Below are positions 1-6,115 of a stretch of 12,676 nt of DNA, one piece after another. Within the stretch, counting starts at the first letter, position 1. The number at the start of each line of letters is the position of its first letter. Under the pieces are notes generated by a model. The model saw nothing but the letters and a program-made list of their open reading frames with translations. It had not been told where the DNA came from and searched no databases. The position numbers and the translations under genes were made by a program. Origin of the DNA: DATIXD01 sp035518875 (GTDB lineage Bacteria > Pseudomonadota > Gammaproteobacteria > Methylococcales > Methylococcaceae); NCBI GenBank assembly GCA_035518875.1, contig DATIXD010000260.1, forward strand, positions 1 through 12,676, read 5' to 3'.

Positions 1-32
1 TTGGAAAGCCTTTGATACAGGAGAAAGCAGAC

Positions 33-638
33 ATGAACAGGAAAAAGCTAAGGGCTTTATTGTGGGCAGTTGGTCTATCGATTGCCGGAACCGCCCACAG
101 CGCAACAATCGATGGAGAGGTGGCCTTTGTCGGCGGCGGAATGACCAGCTATTCCCTGCTGGGAGGCAACGACTTTTTGACCAGCACTGGCATCGATTTT
201 TCCAACAGCCTCGAACTTTTCGCGGGCGGAACTGGGGATTACGCGAACGTACCCCCCCTGTGGTTAGTGCGATTTGGCAGCATCAGTATTAATGCATTCT
301 CACCCATGCCTCAAAGGTTATGGAGTTTCAGTTTCGGACAGCGGCAGTATTGGTTCGACTTGTCTTCGCTTTCCGTCGAAGCCCGCACCGCGAACGAGAT
401 TACACTAGTCGGTCAAGGAAAGCTGAACATTACCGGTTTCGACCCAACGGACGGCCAGTGGAATTTCACGGCGAATACCTATGGGTCGGTATTCACCTTC
501 TCTTCAGGCGCGATCGCGGCCCCGATTGCAGCCCCCGAAATTGACGCCAAATCCGGCACGAGCGCGATCGCCCTGCTGGCCGGTGTCTTGTTGTTGGCAG
601 CCGAGAGATCTCGTCGATCTATTCAGGTCGCCCGGTGA
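33..638 (+). CDS. Secreted protein with exosortase-type C-terminal sorting tail
   Basis: Predicted exported protein of 201 residues with no recognised catalytic domain. The N-terminus is a typical Sec signal peptide: basic MNRKK, a hydrophobic stretch, then a likely cut after AHS at about residue 23. The mature part is rich in Gly, Ser, Phe and aromatic residues and has no cysteine, as in extracellular beta-rich proteins. The C-terminus has a tripartite sorting signal: PEID at about 168-171, a hydrophobic helix at about 176-190 (IALLAGVLLLAA), then basic ERSRR. This resembles PEP-CTERM proteins handled by an exosortase, but the motif is PEID rather than the usual PEP. The ATG at 33 is preferred over an upstream TTG at 12 because GGAG lies 9 bases before it and the signal peptide then starts cleanly. 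A strong terminator follows. Role inferred: surface or exopolysaccharide-associated protein; function unknown. Confidence 0.8.
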   Translation: MNRKKLRALLWAVGLSIAGTAHSATIDGEVAFVGGGMTSYSLLGGNDFLTSTGIDFSNSLELFAGGTGDYANVPPLWLVRFGSISINAFSPMPQRLWSFSFGQRQYWFDLSSLSVEARTANEITLVGQGKLNITGFDPTDGQWNFTANTYGSVFTFSSGAIAAPIAAPEIDAKSGTSAIALLAGVLLLAAERSRRSIQVAR

Positions 639-660
639 GTCTCACTATCGTTGCAGCGCA

Positions 661-688
661 AACCGGCCATGGACGGGCCGGTTTTTTT
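661..688 (+). terminator. Rho-independent terminator
   Basis: An 8-bp perfect stem, AACCGGCC (661-668) with GGCCGGTT (676-683), closes a 7-base loop and runs into seven T residues (682-688). It lies 22 bases past the stop of the sorting-signal protein gene and should end that transcript, so the tungstate transporter genes downstream need their own promoter. Confidence 0.92.
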
Positions 689-792
689 GTCGCGCCCTGA
701 ACCCAGCAAGTAAATTCTGCGCCACACTTGCAGCATTTCCGGATTTCTCCCTGCCCAAGCCCGGTTCGGGCAAGCATCCTCTTACCAATAAA

Positions 793-822
793 CGCGATTC
801 TGAGGCGCCTCTCTGAATCGCG
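793..822. repeat. Imperfect 30-base dyad, possible operator or RNA hairpin
   Basis: Outer arms CGCGATTC (793-800) and GAATCGCG (815-822) are exact inverted repeats. They flank an inner self-complementary GAGGCGCCTC (802-811), separated by one base on the left and three on the right. There is no T-tract, so it is not an ordinary terminator. It does not resemble the ModE operator known for molybdate genes. It could bind a dimeric regulator of tupBC or fold in the leader RNA; function inferred only from symmetry and position. Confidence 0.4.
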
Positions 823-959
823 GGCATCGAAAGCCTTGGCAGCACTCGACGAAAGATCATCGGGGTGCGTGGGTCTTTTACGTCGGGCTTGCACTGTTCG
901 GGGCGATTGCGTCGCCATTGTTCATCGAATAAGGTAATCGCCTCGCCCGCGACCGTGGC

Positions 960-974
960 GCGAGTCCGACTCGC
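960..974 (+). promoter_or_regulatory. Palindrome next to tupB start, possible translation-blocking hairpin
   Basis: GCGAGTC (960-966) and GACTCGC (968-974) form a perfect dyad ending 7 bases before the tupB ATG, exactly where a ribosome binding site would be expected. No AGGAG-like sequence is visible there. The left arm GCGAG (960-964) is also complementary to CTCGC at 942-946, so two mutually exclusive hairpins are possible. Regulation of translation, or binding by a repressor, is inference. Confidence 0.4.
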
Positions 975-981
975 TGATGGC

Positions 982-1677
982 ATGAATTACTTCCTCGACT
1001 CCTTCCTCGCCGCGCTGAAGCTCATTTTTCAGTTCGACCTCAAGACTTATTGGATCGTATGGACATCCCTGGAGCTTTCCCTCAGCGCCACGGCTTTGGC
1101 GGCGGCTCTGGCGGTACCCTTGGGCGCTTATGCGGCGCTGCGTGAATTCGCCGGCAAGCGTCTGTTGCAGCAACTTCTGAACACCCTCATGGCCATGCCC
1201 ACAGTGATGATCGGGCTCATTTTTTATGGTTTTTTCAGCCGCCAGGGCCCTTTGGGAGAACTGGGCCTGTTGTACACGCCCACCGCCGTCATCATAGGCG
1301 AAACCACGCTGATCTTTCCCCTGATCATGAATCTGGCCATGACGGCCGTGCAATCGGCCGACGCCCGGCTCTTCGCCACCTTGCTGGCCTTGGGCGCGAC
1401 CGCATGGCAACAGTTGCGGCTGGTCTTGTCCGAAATCCGTCTCGCCCTATTCGTCGCCGTGGTGACCGGCTTCGGTCGGGCCATTGGTGAGGTGGGGACG
1501 GCCATGATGCTGGGCGGCAACATCCAGGGCCTCACTCGCACCATGACCACGGCCATCGCGCTCGAGACCAACAAGGGCGAGTTTGAACTGGGGCTGGCCT
1601 TGGGGCTGCTGCTGCTGCTCATCGCATTTGCCGTGAATTTCCTGCTGCAGAACTTGCAGAGGCGGGATGTCCGATGA
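982..1677 (+). CDS. tupB: Tungstate-type ABC transporter permease TupB
   Basis: Inner-membrane permease of 231 residues, matching the usual length of TupB/WtpB-like permeases that carry tungstate (or molybdate) oxyanions delivered by a periplasmic binding protein. Several hydrophobic segments are visible (about 28-50, 66-84, 101-122, 153-170, 203-222). The cytoplasmic EAA loop that contacts the ATPase is at about 133-170, with LALGATAWQQLRL and the conserved GRAIGEVG and MMLGGN that follow. The ATG at 982 was chosen over upstream in-frame codons because the protein family begins close to this point and the preceding residues look non-coding; no good Shine-Dalgarno is present. Its stop overlaps the tupC start (ATGA, 1674-1677), so the two are translationally coupled. 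Molybdate or another oxyanion is possible as substrate, but the sequence looks more like TupB than ModB. Confidence 0.85.
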   Translation: MNYFLDSFLAALKLIFQFDLKTYWIVWTSLELSLSATALAAALAVPLGAYAALREFAGKRLLQQLLNTLMAMPTVMIGLIFYGFFSRQGPLGELGLLYTPTAVIIGETTLIFPLIMNLAMTAVQSADARLFATLLALGATAWQQLRLVLSEIRLALFVAVVTGFGRAIGEVGTAMMLGGNIQGLTRTMTTAIALETNKGEFELGLALGLLLLLIAFAVNFLLQNLQRRDVR

Positions 1678-2660
1678 GCGCTTACTTCCTCGATAGGGTG
1701 GCGTTCGCCTATGCCGGAAGTCCGGCCTTGAGGATCGATCGGATGGTTGTCGAGGCCGGCCGGCTGACTGCTTTGATCGGGCCGAACGGTTCCGGTAAGA
1801 GCACGTTGCTGAACCTGCTCGCTTTCCTGAAACAACCGGACGAGGGGGAAATCTATCTATTCGGTCGGCGCACAGACGGCGGGGACTTGCCGTCCCTGCG
1901 TCGGCGGGTCGGCTTTGTTGCGCAAAACCCCTATTTACTGCGCGGGACCGTGCTGGACAATGTCTCGCTAGGACTGAAGCTTCGCGGAATTCCCCGCACG
2001 GAGCGCCGCGCCAAGGCCTTGACAGCGCTGGAGCGGGTCGGCCTGGCCGGATTCGCCGAGCGCCCGGCGCACGAGCTGTCCGGGGGCGAAGGCCAAAAAA
2101 CGGCCCTGGCCCGCACTTTGGTGCTGGAGCCGGAAATCCTGCTGTTCGACGAGCCCTTCACTTATCTCGATCAGGCCAGCGTCGCGCTGACCGAAACGAT
2201 CCTCGCGGATTATGCCCGAAAAGAAGGCAGGACCGTGCTGTTCAGCACGCACGACCGCCTGCACGGACTGGCCTTGGCGGACGATGTCCTGAGCCTGTTC
2301 GACGGGCGGCTGGTAAACGCACGGCTCATCAATGTGCTGCATGGGCGGCTGCGGGATGGCTGGTTCGATACCGGCAAGTTACTCGTCCGGGTCGCCGAAG
2401 ACATAACCCGGGGCGCGCATCTCGCCGTCGACCCCAGCGAGATCGTGCTGTCCCCGGCGCCGCTGACCTCCAGTATCCGCAATTCCTTTGAGGGACGGGT
2501 GGTGATAATCGCGGAAGAGGGTGCTCGAGCGCGCGTCACGGTCGACGCCGGAGAGAAGTTTCATGCCCTGATCACTCCGGAATCCATGCAGAGGCTCGGG
2601 CTCGTCCTCGGAAAGATCGTCTGGGTCAACTTCAAGGCCAATGCCGTTAAGGTGTTCTAA
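1674..2660 (+). CDS. tupC: Tungstate-type ABC transporter ATP-binding protein TupC
   Basis: Cytosolic ATPase of 328 residues that powers the TupB permease. All ABC motifs are present: Walker A GPNGSGKST (36-44), Q-loop Q84, signature LSGGE (135-139), Walker B LLFDE (156-160), D-loop near 166 and switch histidine H193 in STHD. The region after about residue 240 is a small beta-rich domain of TOBE/Mop type, seen in oxyanion ATPases, where it may sense the transported oxyanion or regulate the pump. The ATG overlaps the tupB stop by four bases. The binding protein gene tupA, often found upstream of tupBC, is absent both upstream and downstream. Substrate assignment rests on the TupB partner and is probable rather than certain. 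Confidence 0.87.
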   Translation: MSAYFLDRVAFAYAGSPALRIDRMVVEAGRLTALIGPNGSGKSTLLNLLAFLKQPDEGEIYLFGRRTDGGDLPSLRRRVGFVAQNPYLLRGTVLDNVSLGLKLRGIPRTERRAKALTALERVGLAGFAERPAHELSGGEGQKTALARTLVLEPEILLFDEPFTYLDQASVALTETILADYARKEGRTVLFSTHDRLHGLALADDVLSLFDGRLVNARLINVLHGRLRDGWFDTGKLLVRVAEDITRGAHLAVDPSEIVLSPAPLTSSIRNSFEGRVVIIAEEGARARVTVDAGEKFHALITPESMQRLGLVLGKIVWVNFKANAVKVF

Positions 2661-2886
2661 GGCATCGCCGACGAGCATCCGGAACTCGATGAACGCTTAA
2701 CATTTCCTGCATCCCAAACCCTTCGCTTTTCTGGGCAAGGAGGAAAATAGCAAGAGTCAGTATCCCACAATTTCTTGGTAATTTTTCGATTGTTTTCTTC
2801 GCTCCAAGGCGCGTAGGATTCTCATAGCCGAAGGGTAAATCACCGAATCGTCAGGCTTGGCCTTGCTTTCAACGGGATGAACTGCA
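2661..2886. other. Intergenic region between tupC and cytochrome operon
   Basis: These 226 bases hold no gene and no clear terminator. A weak sigma-70-like pair, TTGTTT (2790-2795) and TAGGAT (2814-2819) with an 18-base spacer, could drive the cytochrome operon, but the match is poor. The stretch is more AT-rich than the flanking genes, as expected of a promoter region. Confidence 0.35.
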
Positions 2887-3582
2887 ATGACGATAAAAAC
2901 GAAACGGCCACGGCGGCGGCAGAATCTGGCCTATGGGGCGGGCGTTGGCGCGGGTCTTCTCGCGCTGGCCCTGTTTCTGTTCCCCGCCTACGAGAAACTG
3001 CATGCCCGCGGCCCCATGAATGCAGGCCACGAGGATCTGAAATGCGCATCCTGCCATAAAGACGCCCCGGGCAATGCCCGACAGCAGATACAGGCGAACC
3101 TGCGTTTCATCCTCGGCCAGCGCCAAACGCCGGCGGATTTCGGCCACGGGGACGTGGGCAACGAAATCTGTCTCGCCTGCCATGAACGTCCCAACGACCG
3201 TCATCCGGTCTATCGTTTCCTCGAACCCCGCTTTGCCAAGGTTAGGCTGAAGCTGCATCCTGAAGCCTGTCTATCCTGCCATGCCGAGCATACCGGCAAA
3301 CGCGTCACCCTCGGCGAAGCCGGCTACTGCGTCAACTGCCACAAGGAAACCAAGCTCAGAAAAGACCCGGTGGACGTGCCGCATGAACGCTTGATCGCCC
3401 TCAGGCTCTGGGAAACCTGCCTGGGCTGTCACGATTTTCACGGTAACCACATCATGAAGACGGCGAAGATGGTCGAAAACGCCATTTCTCGGGAGAGGAT
3501 TCGCGCTTACTTCGAAGGCGGGCCCTCGCCGTTCGGCGAGGAGCGCTATCACAAGGCCAAGAAGGAGGTTGAAGATGGCTAA
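2887..3582 (+). CDS. Membrane-anchored pentahaem c-type cytochrome
   Basis: Predicted periplasmic electron carrier of 231 residues held by one N-terminal membrane segment (about 16-34, after the basic KTKRPRRR). Five CXXCH haem c sites are visible: CASCH (53-57), CLACH (95-99), CLSCH (128-132), CVNCH (148-152) and CLGCH (178-182). Extra histidines (for example H49, H106, H124, H136 and H185) could be distal ligands for bis-His haems. The spacing is that of the cytochrome c3/doubled-CXXCH type of small multihaem protein. It opens a three-gene operon; the next gene starts 8 bases before its stop. It could receive electrons from the membrane partner encoded downstream or pass them to it. No named family member is recognised; resemblance to pentahaem NrfB is only in haem number. 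The ATG at 2887 has a weak ribosome binding site (GGGAT). Confidence 0.85.
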   Translation: MTIKTKRPRRRQNLAYGAGVGAGLLALALFLFPAYEKLHARGPMNAGHEDLKCASCHKDAPGNARQQIQANLRFILGQRQTPADFGHGDVGNEICLACHERPNDRHPVYRFLEPRFAKVRLKLHPEACLSCHAEHTGKRVTLGEAGYCVNCHKETKLRKDPVDVPHERLIALRLWETCLGCHDFHGNHIMKTAKMVENAISRERIRAYFEGGPSPFGEERYHKAKKEVEDG

Positions 3583-4432
3583 CAAAAGCTTTTGGATCAC
3601 CCTAGTGTCGCTGGCGTGCCTTGGTATCTACCTGTTCGTCACCGCGCCTCCGCCCCTGGAGAAAAAGAAAACCGAAAGCGCCAACATCCCGGTGGAGGAA
3701 ATGTTCGCCGTGCTGGAAGCCGAAAATGATGCCGTGCGGGCGATGTGGACGAAGGAAATCGTCGGCGAAGGCAAAAAGGTGGGACTGAAGTTCGACGAAC
3801 ATTGGCGCGATCCGGATATGGAGGCCGGCCCCCTGCCCGCCTTGTTCCTGCGGGAGACAGGCAAGAGTCTGGAAAAGAACCCGGTGCGGCTCAGCCTTTT
3901 TCTCGGTTCGGATTATCCGATCAACAGCGCCAATCGGTTCGAAGGCTTGCAACTGGAAAAATTCCAGATTCTCCGGCAAACCCAGCAACCGCAGTTCTTT
4001 TACATGCCCGACATCCAAATGCATATCGGCATGTTCAGCGACTTGGCGGTGAGCGAGGCGTGTATCGAATGCCACAACAAACACGAACAAACGCCAAAGA
4101 AGGACTGGCGCTTGAACGACGTGATGGGCGCGACGACCTGGTTGTATCCGGCGGCGGCCGTGTCGCTGGAGGAACTGGTCGAGAACATCACCGCCCTGCA
4201 TCTGGGGTTTCAGGATGCTTATGGCGCTTACATCAAGAAAGTGGAGACCTTCGTCAATCCGCCCGTGATAGGCGATCACTGGCCTCGCGAAGGTAACTTT
4301 CTGCCCAGCCTCGAAGTATTCATGCAGGAAATGCTCAAGCGCACGGCTCACCATACCCTCCCGGCGCTAAGCGCACTGGTCAGCAAGAAGCAGATCGACA
4401 CAGTGGAGGCGAGTCATGCTGCCACTCGATAA
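3575..4432 (+). CDS. Membrane-anchored monohaem cytochrome, Tll0287/DUF3365-like
   Basis: Predicted protein of 285 residues with an N-terminal membrane anchor (about 5-24) and a periplasmic domain carrying one haem c site, CIECH at 163-167, followed by NKHEQTPKKDWRLNDVMGA. This arrangement, with the haem motif late in a PAS-like fold and a Lys/Asp-Trp stretch after it, is typical of Tll0287-like or DUF3365 c-type haem proteins, proposed to act in redox sensing or electron transfer. The last 90 residues form a largely helical extension beyond the core domain. The ATG at 3575 was chosen because AAGGAGG (3562-3568) lies 6 bases ahead; an upstream TTG at 3569 is less likely. It overlaps the pentahaem gene by 8 bases and the downstream membrane gene by 17 bases, so the three products are probably made in fixed ratio. 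Confidence 0.8.
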   Translation: MANKSFWITLVSLACLGIYLFVTAPPPLEKKKTESANIPVEEMFAVLEAENDAVRAMWTKEIVGEGKKVGLKFDEHWRDPDMEAGPLPALFLRETGKSLEKNPVRLSLFLGSDYPINSANRFEGLQLEKFQILRQTQQPQFFYMPDIQMHIGMFSDLAVSEACIECHNKHEQTPKKDWRLNDVMGATTWLYPAAAVSLEELVENITALHLGFQDAYGAYIKKVETFVNPPVIGDHWPREGNFLPSLEVFMQEMLKRTAHHTLPALSALVSKKQIDTVEASHAATR

Positions 4433-4982
4433 AGCCACCGCTGCGACACGGCGAAAACGCCGTGCCGCGAGACATCCCGTCGTTTTGCAGCGCGCGGCGG
4501 CCGACCCGAGGATCGGCAAGGGCTATTTTTGGCTGGGGTTCGTTTTGCTTGCGCTATTCTTGATTCAGGAGAGGGGTCGTCTGCGCTGGCCTTGGCTGGC
4601 GCAACTGCAGGGAAACGATGTTTACAAACAGCTCTCCGGATTCGCGCTGCTGGCCTTCATCGCCCATCAATGGCATTTCTCGGTGCTGCGCGCCCGGGGA
4701 CTGATGCGCAAGGCCGGCGGCATGATCAAACGCCACAAGCTGCTCGGGGCGATGGCGCCGGTTTTCTTCTATGCCCATTCACAACAAATGGGCTACGCCT
4801 ATCAGGAAGTACTCAGCGTGGTGTTCTTCGCCATTTTTGTCACGGGCCTTCTCAATTTCGAAATCACGCGCGTTCACAAATCCTGGTTTCAGGCCATTTG
4901 GATCACGACACATGTCGGCCTGTCGATGGCCCTGCTGTTCCTGCTGGGTTACCACGTATTCATTAGTTATGCCTATCAGTGA
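4416..4982 (+). CDS. Histidine-rich membrane protein, probable b-type cytochrome
   Basis: Predicted inner-membrane protein of 188 residues with a basic cytosolic N-terminus (TRRKRRAAR) and about five membrane segments (roughly 36-50, 70-90, 109-124, 131-150, 163-184). Histidines lie in or near the helices: H84 and H87 in HQWH, H107, H121, H166 and H180. Such paired histidines could hold haem b, as in ferric-reductase-like or cytochrome b561-like proteins. I do not recognise a specific family, so haem binding is inference. Translation starts at an ATG with GGAGG 6 bases upstream, inside the end of the preceding cytochrome gene (17-base overlap). As the only multi-spanning member of the operon, it is the likely link between membrane quinol and the two periplasmic cytochromes. 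A terminator follows 15 bases later. Confidence 0.72.
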   Translation: MLPLDKATAATRRKRRAARHPVVLQRAAADPRIGKGYFWLGFVLLALFLIQERGRLRWPWLAQLQGNDVYKQLSGFALLAFIAHQWHFSVLRARGLMRKAGGMIKRHKLLGAMAPVFFYAHSQQMGYAYQEVLSVVFFAIFVTGLLNFEITRVHKSWFQAIWITTHVGLSMALLFLLGYHVFISYAYQ

Positions 4983-4997
4983 CGGCCTGTGAAACCC

Positions 4998-5037
4998 AAA
5001 CATAAAAAACCCCGCCGAGGCGGGGTTTTTTATGTTT
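4998..5037. terminator. Bidirectional terminator, 40-base perfect palindrome
   Basis: The 19 bases from 4998 to 5016 are exactly complementary to 5019-5037: an outer AAACAT/ATGTTT, six A/T pairs and a CCCCGCC/GGCGGGG core with a GA centre. The GC core followed by T6 reads as a Rho-independent terminator on both strands. It lies between the cytochrome operon (+, ending 4982) and the convergent small membrane protein gene (-, ending 5050), serving both. Confidence 0.95.
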
Positions 5038-5049
5038 AGAATTATTCCG

Positions 5050-5394
5050 TTAAGCCGGGTTGGCGCTCTTGTCACCCTTGGCCACCTCGATGAGGGGATC
5101 GAACCGCTTGATTTGCGTGTGGCCGAAGGTAACCAGGTCGACGCCGATATCGATCACGAGCTTGTAGAGCTCAGGCATTTTGGACACGGCCAAACCCAAA
5201 TAGGCCAGGATCGCGATGCCGGTCGCCAGGGACAGAACCGTCGGCAAACCAATGGCGCTCAGGAACTTGATCGGCTGAGCCATGACGCCGAGGGGCACAA
5301 TCAACAGCGCCCCGAAATAAACCAGCGCCATAAACGTGAATAACACGAAGATCACGAATTGGAATGCCTTGGCCAGAATAAGGTTGAGTTTCAT
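5050..5394 (-). CDS. Small membrane protein of unknown function
   Basis: Predicted protein of 114 residues with two strong hydrophobic segments (about 9-36 and 45-70), a further weakly hydrophobic helix (about 76-90) and a charged C-terminal tail (KRFDPLIEVAKGDKSANPA). No catalytic motif, cysteine or haem site is visible and I recognise no family. The ATG start is supported by GGAAGGAAAG about 10 bases upstream. It is monocistronic: it ends at the shared terminator and has about 235 bases of non-coding DNA upstream with a candidate extended -10 promoter. Convergent position next to the cytochrome operon does not by itself imply a shared role. Confidence 0.75.
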   Translation of the reverse strand: MKLNLILAKAFQFVIFVLFTFMALVYFGALLIVPLGVMAQPIKFLSAIGLPTVLSLATGIAILAYLGLAVSKMPELYKLVIDIGVDLVTFGHTQIKRFDPLIEVAKGDKSANPA

Positions 5395-5629
5395 GATGGA
5401 TCTTTCCTTCCCGGTTTTCTTTTAAAAATCATTCTTGTGCGTTGTTCGCGATTCGACCGACGCCGCGCCACAATCATGCAATCCGGATTGATTTACCTGG
5501 GCCGCGAACGCCAGATGGGGGTCGACCGCCTTTGTTATGTTCGGATGACAGCGCGGCGCATTTTAACATACCAATGCCGTGACGGGATTTTCAATTTCTG
5601 CCGATACCGTCAACAATCCGTCGAGCGCT
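5395..5629. other. Non-coding region upstream of small membrane protein gene
   Basis: No gene is supported in these 235 bases. They hold a candidate extended -10 element (5560-5568, minus) and a perfect 12-base palindrome CAATCCGGATTG (5479-5490). The palindrome would lie in the leader, about 70 bases downstream of the predicted transcription start. No terminator for the methyltransferase-like gene ending at 5630 is visible. Confidence 0.5.
5560..5568 (-). promoter_or_regulatory. Candidate extended -10 promoter for the small membrane protein gene
   Basis: Read on the minus strand, TGTTAAAAT fits an extended -10 (TGn plus TAAAAT, five of six bases of TATAAT). The correctly spaced -35 region is poor (ATCCCG), which is tolerated for extended -10 promoters. 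Transcription would begin near 5553 and give a leader of about 155 nt before the ATG at 5394. Confidence 0.4.
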
Positions 5630-6076
5630 TCACAACCAGCGCGGAACCCGGCGCTTCAATTCGGCGTAAGCGGAGCCGAAGCGCCTTTCGAGCTTGGCTT
5701 CCTCATAAGGGATGAAGATCCGGTCGATGATGAGATAAAACCCCGCTGGCGCGAGCAAGAACGCCGGCGATCCGACCAGGAATACGATGCCGGTTAAACC
5801 CAGGACTATCCCCAAATACATGGGATTGCGCGACCATCGATAGGGGCCATCCGTGACCAACGCTTTGGGCTCGCCAGCCGGAACCAGGGTAGTGCGTTTT
5901 TTCCGGAAATGATCCCCCGCCCAGAGAACGACCGCCAGGCCCAGAATCATGAACAGGAAAGCCAAGATCGGTTGTGAGAGATCGAAAGAATAAGGCAGCA
6001 GACAAGCCAGGCCGTGGCTCAAAGCTAGCAGGATGAGGGCGACAACGGGCGGCGGAATGTGAACCAGCTTCGTCAT
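5630..6076 (-). CDS. Isoprenylcysteine methyltransferase-like membrane protein
   Basis: Predicted membrane enzyme of 148 residues in the ICMT/PEMT-like superfamily, which transfers methyl groups from S-adenosylmethionine to lipid-linked or small substrates. Three to four hydrophobic segments are visible (about 9-29, 35-53, 87-117). The family signature is clear: DGPYRWSRNPMYLG (about 76-89) followed by a C-terminal EEAKLERRFGSAYAELKRR (about 124-142), which in relatives forms the cofactor pocket. Bacterial members rarely have a known substrate, so the target cannot be named. It starts 39 bases after the helicase stop on the same strand with no terminator between, so it is probably cotranscribed. 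The ribosome binding site is weak. Confidence 0.82.
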   Translation of the reverse strand: MTKLVHIPPPVVALILLALSHGLACLLPYSFDLSQPILAFLFMILGLAVVLWAGDHFRKKRTTLVPAGEPKALVTDGPYRWSRNPMYLGIVLGLTGIVFLVGSPAFLLAPAGFYLIIDRIFIPYEEAKLERRFGSAYAELKRRVPRWL

Positions 6077-6115
6077 CGAAGGATCTTCGCGTAAATCGAC
6101 GGAGATAGCCTAAGC

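Larger units (their letters stand above)
640..981. other. Non-coding leader region upstream of tupB, rich in palindromes
   Basis: No convincing gene lies in these 342 bases. After the terminator the stretch holds three dyads: GCCCG-GTT-CGGGC (759-771), an imperfect dyad with CGCGATTC/GAATCGCG arms (793-822), and GCGAGTC-C-GACTCGC (960-974) ending 7 bases before the tupB start. One open frame (813-932, +) encodes a hydrophobic stretch but has no ATG, GTG or TTG start. I found no clear sigma-70 promoter. The tupBC promoter presumably lies here. Confidence 0.6.

Noticed and set aside
759..771. Small hairpin GCCCG-GTT-CGGGC as a terminator
   Set aside because: Only five base pairs and no T-tract; a strong terminator already lies 70 bases upstream.
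865..981. Upstream in-frame extension of tupB (39 codons)
   Set aside because: Composition is unlike the permease, it spans palindromes, has no ribosome site, and the family begins near the ATG at 982.
922..1410. Minus-strand frame of 162 codons opposite tupB
   Set aside because: Gly/Gln/Arg-rich shadow of a clear permease gene; no domain or start signal.
2737..2743. Strong Shine-Dalgarno AAGGAGG between tupC and the cytochrome operon
   Set aside because: No start codon lies at usable distance downstream, so it is an isolated match.
2853..2870. Possible sigma-54 promoter (TTGGC...TTGC) before the cytochrome operon
   Set aside because: The spacing between the GG and GC elements is wrong for sigma-54.
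3602..4354. Minus-strand frame of 250 codons opposite the monohaem cytochrome
   Set aside because: Antisense shadow in GC-rich coding DNA; the plus strand has the haem motif, membrane anchor and ribosome site.
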